Shown: in pieces, positions 42,466 through 50,943 of the stretch
Numbering within the stretch: position 1 is the stretch's first letter
Layout: each line of letters opens with the position of its first letter
From: Bacteroidales bacterium
Lineage (GTDB): Bacteria; Bacteroidota; Bacteroidia; Bacteroidales; UBA932
Length of the DNA: 59,547 nucleotides
Assembly: GCA_016290415.1 (NCBI GenBank)
Contig: JAEETP010000007.1
Span: 1-59,547 of the forward strand
Direction: 5' to 3'
The notes under the pieces: model-generated
What the model was told of the DNA's origin: nothing
The model's input: the letters and a program-made list of their open reading frames with translations, nothing else
Databases searched by the model: none
Position numbers and translations under genes: made by a program

Positions 42466-43443
42466 ATGGTTTTTATTGTCGATACCTGCACGGACCCCTA
42501 CCGCAACCTCGCCGCAGAGGAATATCTGCTGCGCAGCTTCGACGAACCGGTGTTCCGGCTATGGCGCAACTCTCCCTGCGTGATCATAGGGAAAAACCAG
42601 AATGCCCTGGCGGAGATTGACATAGACTATGTCAAGACTCAAGGGATAAAGGTCGTCCGGCGACTGAGCGGCGGCGGTGCGGTGTTCCACGACCTTGGCA
42701 ACGTCAATTTCACCTTTATAGAGACCCGCCGCGAGGGAGAAGACACTTCGGATATGTTCCGCCGCTATACAGCCCCCATACTGGAGGCCCTCCGCAGCCT
42801 GGGGGTAGAAGCCGCCCTTTCTGGCCGCAACGACCTCACGATAGACGGCCGCAAATTCTCTGGCAACGCCATCTGCGTAGAGAAAAACCGGGTGCTGATG
42901 CACGGCACGCTGCTTTTCAGCGCCTCTATGACCAACCTGGCCGGCGCCCTCAAAAACCGCGGCATAAAATACAGCGACAAGGCTGTCAAATCAAACATCA
43001 GCCGCGTGACCAACATCTCCAGCCATCTGGGCCGGGAGATGACCTGCGAAGAATTTATGGACTTTCTGGCCGGACATATCGGCAAGGATTACCCGCGCTA
43101 CAGCTACACCGATGCCGACCAGACTGCCATCGACACTCTGATGCGGGAGAAATATGCCACCGACGGCTGGAACTTTGCCTCCTCGCCCCGCTACACTTTT
43201 TCCAGCAGCGCCAAACTCCCCTGCGGCGTGGTGGAAATCACTTTTGACGTGGCGGGCGGGCTCATACACCGGCTCTCCATCACCGGCGACTTCTTTTTCA
43301 CCAGACCGATAGAGGAATTCTGCGAAAAGCTGAAAGGCTGCCCGCACGACAAAGAAAAAATCGCCGGGCGGATCTGTGAGATCGGCCCCGGCGACTATTT
43401 CGGAAATGTCAGCTGTCAAGAGCTGGCCGGTATGTTCTTCTAA
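42466..43443 (+). CDS. lplA: Lipoate-protein ligase
   Basis: 325 residues from ATG 42466 (MVFIVDTCTDPYRNLAAEEYLLR). The frame is open upstream over the HhH gene start, which I exclude. Attaches free lipoate to 2-oxoacid dehydrogenase or glycine-cleavage H proteins. Lipoyl-AMP motifs: RRLSGGGAVFHDLGNVNFTFI near 66-86 and the catalytic lysine in GRKFSGNA near 128-135. The C-terminal accessory domain (FASSPRYTF..., VEITFDVAGGLI) has the LplA pattern. It converges with hpf (3 bp gap). Confidence 0.93.
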   Translation: MVFIVDTCTDPYRNLAAEEYLLRSFDEPVFRLWRNSPCVIIGKNQNALAEIDIDYVKTQGIKVVRRLSGGGAVFHDLGNVNFTFIETRREGEDTSDMFRRYTAPILEALRSLGVEAALSGRNDLTIDGRKFSGNAICVEKNRVLMHGTLLFSASMTNLAGALKNRGIKYSDKAVKSNISRVTNISSHLGREMTCEEFMDFLAGHIGKDYPRYSYTDADQTAIDTLMREKYATDGWNFASSPRYTFSSSAKLPCGVVEITFDVAGGLIHRLSITGDFFFTRPIEEFCEKLKGCPHDKEKIAGRICEIGPGDYFGNVSCQELAGMFF

Positions 43444-43446
43444 AGG

Positions 43447-43737
43447 CTATTTGTAACGTTTCTCCTTTGCAGAAACTAGTTTCTCCTTAAGAATTCCCAC
43501 GCACTCTGTGATTGCTTCTTCGAAAGTGTCCGCATTGCGCTCTGCTACAACCTCTGTTCCCGGGATAAGAACCCTTACCAGGGCATTCTTGTTTGCGGGA
43601 TCGGGAAGTAGCGACAGGGCTACCTCGCAGCCGACTGCATCCTCGTAGAATTTCTCCAGCTTGCTCACTTTGCGGTTAACATAGTCGATCAGCTTCTGAT
43701 CTGCATCGAACTTGATTGATTGAACCTTGATTTCCAT
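43447..43737 (-). CDS. hpf: Short ribosome hibernation-promoting factor
   Basis: 96 residues, the short (single-domain) HPF/YfiA type. beta-alpha-beta-beta-beta-alpha fold: MEIKVQSIKFDADQKLIDYVNRKVSKLEKF, CEVALSLLP, LVRVLIPGTEVVAERNADTFEEAITECVGIL. Binds between the ribosome subunits when growth stops. There is no C-terminal dimerisation domain, so it would not make 100S particles in the way long HPF does. It starts 1 base after the xerC stop, and the two sit in one transcript, as is usual in this phylum. Confidence 0.93.
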   Translation of the reverse strand: MEIKVQSIKFDADQKLIDYVNRKVSKLEKFYEDAVGCEVALSLLPDPANKNALVRVLIPGTEVVAERNADTFEEAITECVGILKEKLVSAKEKRYK

Positions 43738-43738
43738 T

Positions 43739-44695
43739 TCACCTTCGTTTTTTTGCTCTTGGATGAGCGGTTAAATATGTTTGTTTGAGTTGCTCGAACG
43801 AGTTGTGCGTATAAACCTGAGTAGCGGCCAGAGACGCGTGCCCGAGCACCTCTTTTATGCTGTTAATGTCGGCTCCGTTGTTCAGCAGGTGGGTCGCCAG
43901 CGTGTGCCGCAGCACGTGCGGCGACTTCTTGCCCGAAAAACCTTCTTCCCCCGTGAGTGCCCGGCTGACCACATTGTTCACAAACGCTGGGTACAACTGC
44001 TTCCCCTTGTCCGTTACAAAAAACCAGCCATCGGCATCAGCCCCGGTCTCTTCTTTGAGCCTTTTCAAATATAGCAACAATTCTTTACATATCCTATCGG
44101 GAACGGGAATTTCTCTGGTTTTATCGCCCTTTCCGGTGACCCGCAGCACCTGCCGTCCGCTGTCAAAATCGCCCACTTTCAGGCCGCAGAGCTCTGCGCG
44201 GCGCATTCCCGTGGAATACAGGGTCAGGATTATCATCCTGGTGCGCAGGTCGCCAAACGGCTCTTTGCCGTCTTCGGCTTCCGCCGCCTCGGTGGCAGCC
44301 AGATCCTCTTCTTTCTCTATCAAAGCCTCCATACTGGGCTGGGTGTAAAACTGCGGCAGCGGCCGGGCCTCTTTGGGCCGGAAGACCTTCTTCACCGGGT
44401 TGGACTCCAGGAATCCTGTCCTGACCAGCCAGTTGCAGAAACTTGACAGAGCCGAAAGGCGCAGGTTCATAGTGCGGGCGCTAAGACCCTCTTCCAATCC
44501 CTGCGCTATATAGCCGCGAATCAGAGTAGGCTTCAGGATCTCTTTGAGCTGCACTTCAGACAACTCTCCCTCGGCCTCGGGGCAGGCAAAAGAGCAAAAG
44601 CCTTCTATGGCACTGCGATACAACTCTACAGTGCGGGCAGAATAGCGCCTTTGGACGCGGATATACTCCAAAAACTTCTCTTTCACAACTTGCAA
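43739..44695 (-). CDS. xerC: Tyrosine recombinase of XerC/D type
   Basis: 318 residues. N-terminal SAM-like core-binding domain (about 5-95, FLEYIRVQRRYSARTVELYRSAIEGF) and catalytic domain with all key residues: Arg near 163 (STGMRRAELCGL), Lys in GKGDKTREIP, HVLRH near 262, LGHAS, and the Tyr nucleophile near 295 (TQVYTHNSF). The gene pairing with hpf and rpsU is the conserved chromosomal xer locus, so this is the dimer-resolving enzyme rather than a mobile integrase. A 30-residue Glu/Ala-rich insertion (EKEEDLAATEAAEAEDGKE) lies just before the catalytic Arg. Confidence 0.9.
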   Translation of the reverse strand: MQVVKEKFLEYIRVQRRYSARTVELYRSAIEGFCSFACPEAEGELSEVQLKEILKPTLIRGYIAQGLEEGLSARTMNLRLSALSSFCNWLVRTGFLESNPVKKVFRPKEARPLPQFYTQPSMEALIEKEEDLAATEAAEAEDGKEPFGDLRTRMIILTLYSTGMRRAELCGLKVGDFDSGRQVLRVTGKGDKTREIPVPDRICKELLLYLKRLKEETGADADGWFFVTDKGKQLYPAFVNNVVSRALTGEEGFSGKKSPHVLRHTLATHLLNNGADINSIKEVLGHASLAATQVYTHNSFEQLKQTYLTAHPRAKKRR

Positions 44696-44706
44696 GGTAA
44701 CAAAAA

Positions 44707-44737
44707 TTTGGCGATCAGAAAAACTTGCTTATCTTTG
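44707..44737 (+). promoter_or_regulatory. Promoter of rpsU
   Basis: TTTG (44707-44710), exactly 19 bases, TATCTTTG (44730-44737), 31 bases before the ATG. A perfect Bacteroidota promoter. Confidence 0.8.
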
Positions 44738-44750
44738 CAGTCCCTAAAAA

Positions 44751-44759
44751 AAGGAGGTG
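44751..44759 (+). promoter_or_regulatory. Strong Shine-Dalgarno site of rpsU
   Basis: AAGGAGGTG, complementary over nine bases to the 3' end of 16S rRNA, 9 bases before the start codon. Almost no other gene in the window has such a site. In Flavobacterium, bS21 helps hide the anti-Shine-Dalgarno and rpsU keeps a strong site for self-regulation, and the same is inferred here. Confidence 0.85.
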
Positions 44760-44768
44760 TAGCAAATT

Positions 44769-44960
44769 ATGATTATCGTACAGATTAAAGAAGGTGAAAA
44801 CATCGAGAAAGCTCTGAAGAAATTCAAACGCAAATTCGAAAAGACCGGTATCGTACGCGAGCTCCGCGGCCGCCGCGAGTTCAGGAAGCCGTCTGTCATC
44901 CGCCGCGAGCAGAAGAACAAGGCTATCTACGTTCAGCATTTGCGCCTCGAAGAGGAGTAA
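44769..44960 (+). CDS. rpsU: Ribosomal protein bS21
   Basis: 63 residues, the normal length. MIIVQIKEGENIEKALKKFKRKFEKTG is the bS21 signature, and the rest is very basic. Sits near the 3' end of 16S rRNA on the small subunit. Divergent from xerC. It has its own promoter (44707-44737), an exceptionally strong ribosome-binding site (44751-44759) and its own terminator (44991-45021), so it is a single-gene transcript. See findings for the self-regulation argument. Confidence 0.97.
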   Translation: MIIVQIKEGENIEKALKKFKRKFEKTGIVRELRGRREFRKPSVIRREQKNKAIYVQHLRLEEE

Positions 44961-44990
44961 AATCCCGCACAAATACTATATATACCTGCG

Positions 44991-45021
44991 GGTCGGACCA
45001 CGTGTCCGGCCTGTTTTTTTT
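44991..45021 (+). terminator. rpsU terminator
   Basis: Stem GGTCGGAC (44991-44998) with GTCCGGCC (45004-45011), one T-G pair, 5-base loop, then TG and eight T. Confidence 0.85.
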
Positions 45022-45024
45022 GTA

Positions 45025-45032
45025 TATATTTG
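45025..45032 (+). promoter_or_regulatory. -7 box of pnuC
   Basis: TATATTTG only 8 bases before the ATG at 45041, so the mRNA leader would be nearly absent. No -33 box is clear because the rpsU terminator occupies that place. Confidence 0.5.
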
Positions 45033-45040
45033 CACCCGCA

Positions 45041-45739
45041 ATGACACTTAAGGAATATATCAAGCTTGAAACTTCCGGATGGAAGTGGTACGAATTATTA
45101 TATCTGGCCGTATGCACGCTGGCCATCCTTATTCCGTCCATCATCACCGGAGACAGTCTGATGGCAATAATCAGCGCTACCTGCGGCGCCATTTCGGTGG
45201 TGCTCACCGGCAAAGGCAAGCTGGGCACCTACATTTTTGGCGGAATCCAGTGCGCCCTGTACGCAATAATTTCCTATAAGGCAACTTACTACGGCGAAAC
45301 GGCGCTCAACGTGCTGTATCTGCTGCCCCTCGAGTTCGTAGGGTTTATGCAGTGGAAAAAGAATATGAACAGCGAGAATGCCGAGGTCGTGAAGCTCAAA
45401 ATGACCTGGCGGCAGCGTATCTTCTGGACGCTGATTCTGGCTGCCGGCACCATAATCCTGGGCCTTATCCTCAAGCGTTTCAACGATGCTATGCCCTTTA
45501 TGGACGCCTTTACCACAGTCGGCACAATGATAGCCTTTGTGCTCACCGTGAAGCGCTACAGCGAGAACTGGTGGATATGGATTGCCATTAATGTCGCCAC
45601 TGTGATAATGTGGGTCGGCAATGTGTTGGAGGGCGGAGAAAACGCCAGCGTCGCCACACTGCTTATGTGGAGCGTCTATCTGGTGAATTCTGTGATAATG
45701 CTGATCCGTTGGATGCGCGAGGCTAACCGCAACTCCTAG
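45041..45739 (+). CDS. pnuC: Nicotinamide riboside transporter PnuC
   Basis: 232 residues from ATG 45041 ([22 protein letters not shown]). The open frame reaches into the rpsU terminator, which is not credible coding. About seven membrane helices. PnuC features include [63 protein letters not shown] and, near the end, [17 protein letters not shown]. Takes up nicotinamide riboside for NAD salvage. No riboswitch fits in the short upstream gap. The 3' end overlaps obgE convergently by 4 bp. Confidence 0.92.
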   Translation: MTLKEYIKLETSGWKWYELLYLAVCTLAILIPSIITGDSLMAIISATCGAISVVLTGKGKLGTYIFGGIQCALYAIISYKATYYGETALNVLYLLPLEFVGFMQWKKNMNSENAEVVKLKMTWRQRIFWTLILAAGTIILGLILKRFNDAMPFMDAFTTVGTMIAFVLTVKRYSENWWIWIAINVATVIMWVGNVLEGGENASVATLLMWSVYLVNSVIMLIRWMREANRNS

Positions 45740-46734
45740 ATTTCCCTGTTCAGGGCCTCCCAGATCATATCTTTCAGGTGCATCAGGCCGTCGCCTGTGA
45801 CGGCGCTGATAAAGGTGTGCGGCACATCTTTGGGCAGGGTCTTTTCTATATCGGCGCGTAGTTCGTCGTCCAGAAGGTCGTTTTTGGTGACCACCAGTAT
45901 GCGGTCCTTGTCCAGCAGTTCGGGATTGTAGAGCCGGAGTTCATTCAGCAGAATCCCGTAGGTTGCGGCCACGTCGTCGCTGTCGGCAGCAACCATAAAC
46001 AGCAGCATAGAGTTCCGCTCTATATGACGCAGGAACCTCAGGCCCAGCCCCTTGCCCTCGTGTGCGCCCTCTATGATGCCGGGGATGTCGGCAATCACAA
46101 ACGAGCGGTTGTCGCGGTAGCTCACAATGCCCAGACTGGGTTCCAGGGTGGTGAATGCATAGTCGGCAATCTTGGGGTGGGCGGCGCTGAGTGCGGACAC
46201 CAGGGTCGATTTGCCGGCATTGGGGAAACCCACCAGCCCGACATCGGCCATAATCTTGAGCTCCATAACCACCCAGCCCTCTTCGCCGGGCTCGCCGGGC
46301 TGGGCATAGCGGGGCGTCTGGTTGGTGGCGCTTTTGAAATTGTTGTTGCCCAGACCGCCGCGGCCGCCGCGCCTCAGGATAACCTGCTGCCCGTCTTCGG
46401 TGACTTCGCACAGCAACTCGCCCGTTTCTGCATCGCGGGCCACGGTGCCCAGCGGCACCTCCAGGACTATGTCCTTGCCGTCGGCACCGGTGCGGAGACC
46501 TCCGCTGCCGGCAGCGCCGTTGTCGGCTTTGATATGCTTCTTGTACTTGAGGTGGATCAGGGTCCACATCTGGGTGTTGCCGCGCAGGATGATATGGCCG
46601 CCACGGCCGCCGTCACCGCCGTCCGGGCCACCCTTGGGCACATATTTTTCCCTGCGGAGGTGCATACTCCCCGCCCCTCCCGCGCCCGAAGCACAGAAGA
46701 TTTTCACATAGTCTATGAAGTTGGAATCTGCCAT
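45736..46734 (-). CDS. obgE: GTPase Obg/CgtA
   Basis: 332 residues. The N-terminal glycine-rich Obg fold (about 1-158) shows [34 protein letters not shown], followed by a GTPase domain with P-loop GFPNAGKST near 168-176, the DIPG G3 motif ([17 protein letters not shown]) and TKND G4. There is no C-terminal OCT domain, giving the shorter form usual in this phylum. Acts in large-subunit assembly and stress control. Converges with pnuC. Upstream lies namZ in the same direction after a 29 bp gap. Confidence 0.96.
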   Translation of the reverse strand: MADSNFIDYVKIFCASGAGGAGSMHLRREKYVPKGGPDGGDGGRGGHIILRGNTQMWTLIHLKYKKHIKADNGAAGSGGLRTGADGKDIVLEVPLGTVARDAETGELLCEVTEDGQQVILRRGGRGGLGNNNFKSATNQTPRYAQPGEPGEEGWVVMELKIMADVGLVGFPNAGKSTLVSALSAAHPKIADYAFTTLEPSLGIVSYRDNRSFVIADIPGIIEGAHEGKGLGLRFLRHIERNSMLLFMVAADSDDVAATYGILLNELRLYNPELLDKDRILVVTKNDLLDDELRADIEKTLPKDVPHTFISAVTGDGLMHLKDMIWEALNREI

Positions 46735-46763
46735 AACAATGCGAAGATACTGATAATTTTTGA

Positions 46764-48038
46764 TTACTCCGCATAGAGGAGATAGGGTCGCCGCTGCTCT
46801 TTGAAACGGGCCACATCACCGGCCCAGCGGGCTTCTATTTCCTCTGCCGAAGCACCGCCCAGAATCATCTCGCGGGGATACGGAACGCCTATCAGGAGTT
46901 CAAAATGATTGCCGTCGAAAAAGAATGTGCTGTCGGCCGGATAGTGGCGGAAAGCGTCAACCACGTATTCCAGATTCACCTGCTCGTCCCATATCTGCTG
47001 CAGCGGCTTGCCTCGCAGATCCATTCCGTAGCAAAGCCTGTCCTGATAGCGGGGATGCTTGGCGCCGGGGATGCTGCGCGGGGTGAAACTGAATCCGCGG
47101 TCGTCCATCTCCGGGTGGCCGTAAATCTCAAAGGGGAACTGCGTGCCGCGGCCGGTGGTCACCTGGGTCCCCTCAAAGAAGCAGGTAGAGGAGTAGAGAT
47201 ATACCTGCCTCATATTCTTAATGTTAGGTGAAGGAGGAAGCACCAGGGTAATGTGCCTGGAGTGGGTATAGTTCAGGCAGGGCACCACCGTAAGGTCGCA
47301 TTTGAGGCCGCTGCTAAGCCACCCCTCCCCGTTCATCATCAGGGCCAGTTCGCCCAGCGTCATTCCGTGCACCATAGCCACCGGCAGAGAACCTATGCCA
47401 GAGGCATACTGCATATCCAGTATGGGGCCGTCCAGGTAAAAACCGTTGGGATTGGGCCGGTCCAGAATAATAACCTTCTTGCCATAAAGGGCGCAGGCAT
47501 CCATCAGGTGCTGCATTGTGATATAATAGGTGTAGTACCTCAACCCTACATCCTGGATGTCCACCACCAGCACATCAAACTTGCCCATATCGCCTGCGGA
47601 GGGCATAAAAGAGCCCTCTGAATATAACGACAGGATGGGGACGCCTGTGATCGGATCAACCTCCGATGCAACCATTTCTCCCGCATCGGCTATGCCGCGA
47701 AAGCCGTGCTCCGGAGAGAAAATGGCGCACAGGTTTACCCCCTTGTCAAGCAATACATCCACAATATGGGGCCCGTAGGTTACCGGAAGCGTGGTGTCGG
47801 AAGGCTGCCCGAATGGTATGCCGACACTCTGTGCGGTGACCTCCTGCCCCCCTTCAAGGCACCAGTTATAGACCTTGTCGCCCACTATGCCGCTCTGGTT
47901 GCTGAGGATGGCCACCCGCTGCCCCTCCAGCAGGGGAAGGTATTCGCTAAAGCGTTCGTCACCTAAAATGACACGATTGTCAGTTTTACAGGATACGGCG
48001 CAGGAGAATATAACTAGCAGAATCAGAAGCCGTTTCAT
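46764..48038 (-). CDS. namZ: DUF1343 lipoprotein, NamZ-type exo-N-acetylmuramidase
   Basis: 424 residues from ATG 48038 ([17 protein letters not shown]), with lipidated Cys17. DUF1343 features: [67 protein letters not shown] and [21 protein letters not shown]. NamZ of Bacillus removes terminal MurNAc from glycan chains, and the Tannerella/Bacteroides relatives act in MurNAc salvage. The candidate acidic residues in SPEHG and VVDIQDVG are retained. Surface or periplasmic. MurNAc recycling genes are not adjacent. Confidence 0.88.
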   Translation of the reverse strand: MKRLLILLVIFSCAVSCKTDNRVILGDERFSEYLPLLEGQRVAILSNQSGIVGDKVYNWCLEGGQEVTAQSVGIPFGQPSDTTLPVTYGPHIVDVLLDKGVNLCAIFSPEHGFRGIADAGEMVASEVDPITGVPILSLYSEGSFMPSAGDMGKFDVLVVDIQDVGLRYYTYYITMQHLMDACALYGKKVIILDRPNPNGFYLDGPILDMQYASGIGSLPVAMVHGMTLGELALMMNGEGWLSSGLKCDLTVVPCLNYTHSRHITLVLPPSPNIKNMRQVYLYSSTCFFEGTQVTTGRGTQFPFEIYGHPEMDDRGFSFTPRSIPGAKHPRYQDRLCYGMDLRGKPLQQIWDEQVNLEYVVDAFRHYPADSTFFFDGNHFELLIGVPYPREMILGGASAEEIEARWAGDVARFKEQRRPYLLYAE

Positions 48039-48046
48039 AGTATTTG

Positions 48047-48054
48047 CAAATATA
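48047..48054 (-). promoter_or_regulatory. -7 box of namZ
   Basis: TATATTTG on the minus strand, 8 bases before the namZ ATG. Confidence 0.45.
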
Positions 48055-48082
48055 CAAACATTCATTATTTCGAAAAAGGCAT

Positions 48083-48090
48083 TATATTTG
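48083..48090 (+). promoter_or_regulatory. -7 box of the 48142-48738 gene
   Basis: TATATTTG, about 50 bases before the ATG. The -33 region is only weakly matched. Confidence 0.45.
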
Positions 48091-48141
48091 TAACATAATA
48101 CGCCAGAAACTTTTTAAACCTATAATAATAACTAGAGAAAA

Positions 48142-48738
48142 ATGAAAAAAGTATTTGCAATTGCAGCAGCTTTGATGATGCTTGCAACCGCTGCCAACGC
48201 TCAGAGCTTTGGCGCAGGTTATGTTCAGTCAACCGCTAACTCAGCTTCCTCCAACGGTTTCTATGCCGGTTTCGGTTATAGCGCAGAGATTATGCCCGGC
48301 CTGAATCTGAATCCCGGTCTTTACTATGAGCTCCTCACCTCTTCTACAGGTGCAAGCCTTGGTTCCTGGGCTTCTTACAGCGGCAAGACCACAGAGCATT
48401 ATGTAAATGTTCCTCTGCATCTCAGCTATGGTATCAAATTCGCTCCTAACTTCAAAGTATTTGCTTACGGCGGCCCCACTGCCAATGTCGGCATTGCTTC
48501 TTCCACCAAGGTTTCCGGCAGCGTTCTTGGCATCGGCGGTTCTGACACCATCGACAACTACAAAGACACCAACTACAGCCGATTTGACATTATGCTTGGC
48601 GCTGGTGCTGGTGTAGAGGTTATGAAGAAATTCCGCGTAACCGTTGGTTACGACTGGGGTATGCTCGACCGTTTCACCGACGATGACCTCACCCTGAAGC
48701 GCAACCGCCTCACTGCAGGTGCAGCATTCATTTTCTAA
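48142..48738 (+). CDS. Outer membrane beta-barrel protein (porin family)
   Basis: 198 residues. Signal peptide cleaved after ANAQ (about residue 21). The mature protein is a string of amphipathic strands (SFGAGYVQS, GFYAGFGYSAEI, GLNLNPGLYYELL, HYVNVPLHLSYGIKF, FKVFAYGGPTANVGI, FDIMLGAGAGVEVM, FRVTVGYDWGML) and ends in aromatic Phe (GAAFIF), as expected for an 8-strand barrel of the OmpW/opacity type. The promoter lies at 48083 and a strong terminator at 48764-48790, so it is monocistronic and probably well expressed. Function unknown. Confidence 0.82.
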   Translation: MKKVFAIAAALMMLATAANAQSFGAGYVQSTANSASSNGFYAGFGYSAEIMPGLNLNPGLYYELLTSSTGASLGSWASYSGKTTEHYVNVPLHLSYGIKFAPNFKVFAYGGPTANVGIASSTKVSGSVLGIGGSDTIDNYKDTNYSRFDIMLGAGAGVEVMKKFRVTVGYDWGMLDRFTDDDLTLKRNRLTAGAAFIF

Positions 48739-48763
48739 AGTAATCTTTGGAATAACACAAAAA

Positions 48764-48790
48764 CGGCTCCCAAAGTGGGAGCCGTTTTTT
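48764..48790 (+). terminator. Terminator of the beta-barrel gene
   Basis: CGGCTCCC (48764-48771), loop of 5, GGGAGCCG (48777-48784), then T6. The preceding A run makes it usable also for the convergent 48789-49853 gene. Confidence 0.88.
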
Positions 48791-49853
48791 ATTTGCTTTC
48801 CAGCAACCGCTCGGCGCCTGAGATATATTCTCCCAGCGCATCGGCCATCAGCAGTATGTTGGTGGCCACGCTGCGCACCTTCTCGTTGCCGAAATTCTCT
48901 TTAAGTGAATACCAGGTGGTGTCGGTATCTTCTATCTTGTCCACAAAGGCGATGCCCGGGAAGCGGGCAATCAGGTTGTTGCGGAAAGACTCAGTACAGT
49001 TGTCACAAAGCGCCTTGACTTCATTTTCAAGGGCTATTTCGGTCTCGCGGGCGCGGGATTCGGCATAGACTGATGTAAAATCGGTGTAGAGTTCCGACTG
49101 GTTTATGGAGACGTTGTCGCCGTCTTCGTTTATCAGCCAGCAGTGGTTCACATCGTCTTCGTTACGCTTGATGGCCAGGTCATTTAGCTTGCCGAAACGC
49201 ACGCCATAAAGGGTAAGGTTGCCGCCCGGATCCACGGCATATTTGATTTTGGTCATATCCAGGCCGACGGAGGCCTTGACATAATATTTGCCTATGTAGA
49301 GCACCTTTTTCTTGCCTGGATGCAGCCGCTCGTTGACCCAGGTGGAGATGCGGTCTATCATCACCTTCTTGTCGGGCAGCTTGTAGTAGGGGTCGTCCAG
49401 GAAGCGCTCCAAGGGCTCTTCCTTCACAATGTAACCCGTCTTGTCGTAGGTCATAGTCTCTACCTTGAAGGTGAGCTGGACGTCGCTGGGGGCGCCGGCC
49501 GTCTGGCTCCAGGTGTCTATGCGGCTCTCAAGGTCACGGTTGCGGTTTTCCAGGGCAGAAAGCCTCTCACGCAGCTGCCTCTCTTCCTTTTCTTTCGCCA
49601 GCAGCTCATCCACTTGCTTGCTCATTTCGTTCTGAATCAAGGTATTCAGGGGCCTTATGGCAAACAGCATCAGTATCAGGGTGATGGCGTTGGAAAGCAC
49701 CACCGCCAGCGGCGCTGCCACGCGGGGGAAAAACATAAACGCCGCCACGTTAACTATTACCAGCACCAGGCAGAGGATTGCTATTGCATAGCTCCCCGCC
49801 ACTTTTTTCTTGTCAAGCGCAGATTTTACCGTCTTGTTTATAAATAGTCCCAT
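48789..49853 (-). CDS. Membrane protein with coiled coil, possibly DUF4230-like
   Basis: 354 residues. Two membrane helices at about 18-40 (SYAIAILCLVLVIVNVAAFMFF) and 46-66 (APLAVVLSNAITLILMLFAI), then a coiled coil at about 78-112 (QVDELLAKEKEERQLRERLSALENRNRDLESRI). The remaining 240 residues are mixed strand and helix (VLYIGKYYVKASVGLDMTKIKYAVDPGGNLTLYGVRFGKL), a pattern that faintly recalls DUF4230 proteins. I cannot confirm this. The stretch ESRARETEIALENEVKALC is also helical. Function unknown. It shares the bidirectional terminator with the convergent barrel gene. Confidence 0.6.
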   Translation of the reverse strand: MGLFINKTVKSALDKKKVAGSYAIAILCLVLVIVNVAAFMFFPRVAAPLAVVLSNAITLILMLFAIRPLNTLIQNEMSKQVDELLAKEKEERQLRERLSALENRNRDLESRIDTWSQTAGAPSDVQLTFKVETMTYDKTGYIVKEEPLERFLDDPYYKLPDKKVMIDRISTWVNERLHPGKKKVLYIGKYYVKASVGLDMTKIKYAVDPGGNLTLYGVRFGKLNDLAIKRNEDDVNHCWLINEDGDNVSINQSELYTDFTSVYAESRARETEIALENEVKALCDNCTESFRNNLIARFPGIAFVDKIEDTDTTWYSLKENFGNEKVRSVATNILLMADALGEYISGAERLLESK

Positions 49854-49905
49854 ATCGGTATCTTCGGTTTTATTACAAAGGTAGCATTTTTATGACTCGG
49901 AAGGC

Positions 49906-50844
49906 TTACTGCAGTTTCTTTGACAGGCGCTCTTTCTGGATATGGCTCGGCATCTCGGGCGAGAATGACATCAACTCGTTCACTATGCCATCCACGCTGT
50001 CGTGGATGCTGAGCAGCAGATCTTTGTAAAAGCCGCTCTCCATAAGGCTGTGCAAAAACGGATACAGCGGCACCGTCTTTGTCCAGAATTCCTTGCCGAA
50101 GAAGACTATGGGGCTGGAAACGTCGCAGCTCTTATAGTGGTCCTGGGCCGCCTCCTGAAAGACCTCCTGCAGCGTGCCGGCGGAGCCCGGCGAGAAAATG
50201 ATGCCGCCCACGGCTATGGTCAGGATATTGTCTTCGCGGATACTGTTGTCAAAATACTTTGCTATGTGGGTCGCAAACGGGGTCGGCGGCTCGTGTCCGT
50301 AGAGCCAGGTGGGTATGCCCAGGCTCTTGTAGCGCTCCTGTGGGAAACGCTCCATCACGCGGAAGGCCGTGGACAGCCAGCCCTTATCGGCAAAAGTATC
50401 GGCGGCGCGGAGCATTTCCAAGGCATCGTCCAGCTCTGCAGTGCTGCGGCCGGCCATCCACGCCCCGAAATGGGTCGCTTCCATAGCGCCGGGCCCGCCG
50501 CCGGAGACCATAAGCTTGCCGCGTTCTGTGAGGGCCTTGCTCACCAGTGCGACCTTGCGGAAGGAGGGGTCGCTGCGGCGCATCGCGTGGCCGCCCATCA
50601 CCCCCACCACATCGGCCGGCGCCCAGTCTTCCAGAAAAGAAAAGAGAGCCGTGCTGATAGAATGGTCGTGCAGGGTGCGCGGCAGTGTCACAGCCAGGGC
50701 CCGGCTGCGCTTACCATCCTTAAGCACATCGGCGTATATGCGTGCGTCATAGCACTTTGCATAAGAAGATTCGTCCGCCGGATCAAAGGCATCGTAGAGG
50801 TCGTGCGCGCTATACAGGCAGCGCCTTATCTGGTAATTTTCCAT
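49906..50844 (-). CDS. LOG-family Rossmann nucleotide-binding protein
   Basis: 312 residues. Core of the LOG/DprA-like Rossmann fold: VVGVMGGHAMRR near 78-90, LMVSGGGPGAMEATHFGAW near 110-128, and the signature FSPGSAGTLQEVFQEAAQDHY near 217-237, in which the canonical PGGxGTxxE appears as PGSAGTLQE. LOG proteins release free cytokinin-type bases from nucleotide monophosphates. Many bacterial members are nucleotide phosphoribohydrolases of unclear role. The extra N-terminal 70 residues (QIRRCLYSAHDLYDAFDP) are unusual for short LOG proteins but seen in the longer TIGR00730-like group. Confidence 0.82.
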   Translation of the reverse strand: MENYQIRRCLYSAHDLYDAFDPADESSYAKCYDARIYADVLKDGKRSRALAVTLPRTLHDHSISTALFSFLEDWAPADVVGVMGGHAMRRSDPSFRKVALVSKALTERGKLMVSGGGPGAMEATHFGAWMAGRSTAELDDALEMLRAADTFADKGWLSTAFRVMERFPQERYKSLGIPTWLYGHEPPTPFATHIAKYFDNSIREDNILTIAVGGIIFSPGSAGTLQEVFQEAAQDHYKSCDVSSPIVFFGKEFWTKTVPLYPFLHSLMESGFYKDLLLSIHDSVDGIVNELMSFSPEMPSHIQKERLSKKLQ

Positions 50845-50892
50845 TGCGACAACAGTTTCTTCTACAAAATTACCAAATATTCAGATAATAAA

Positions 50893-50923
50893 AACCGCCG
50901 GAGGCGGGAAGCTTCCGGCGGTT
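50893..50923 (-). terminator. Terminator of the BACON lipoprotein gene
   Basis: Perfect 10 bp stem AACCGCCGGA / TCCGGCGGTT with an 11-base loop. On the minus strand it follows the stop at 50944 and is followed by TTTTTATT. It closes the metalloprotease operon. Confidence 0.85.
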
Positions 50924-50943
50924 AGAAAATACGTCAATTATGT

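Noticed and set aside
43739..44695. Mobile-element integrase
   Set aside because: The tyrosine recombinase sits in the conserved rpsU-xer-hpf neighbourhood and has chromosomal XerC/D features, so it is not taken as the integrase of the tRNA-Asn segment.
44961..45040. Possible riboswitch upstream of pnuC
   Set aside because: The space is taken by the rpsU terminator and the -7 box. Too short for a known NAD or thiamine-type riboswitch.
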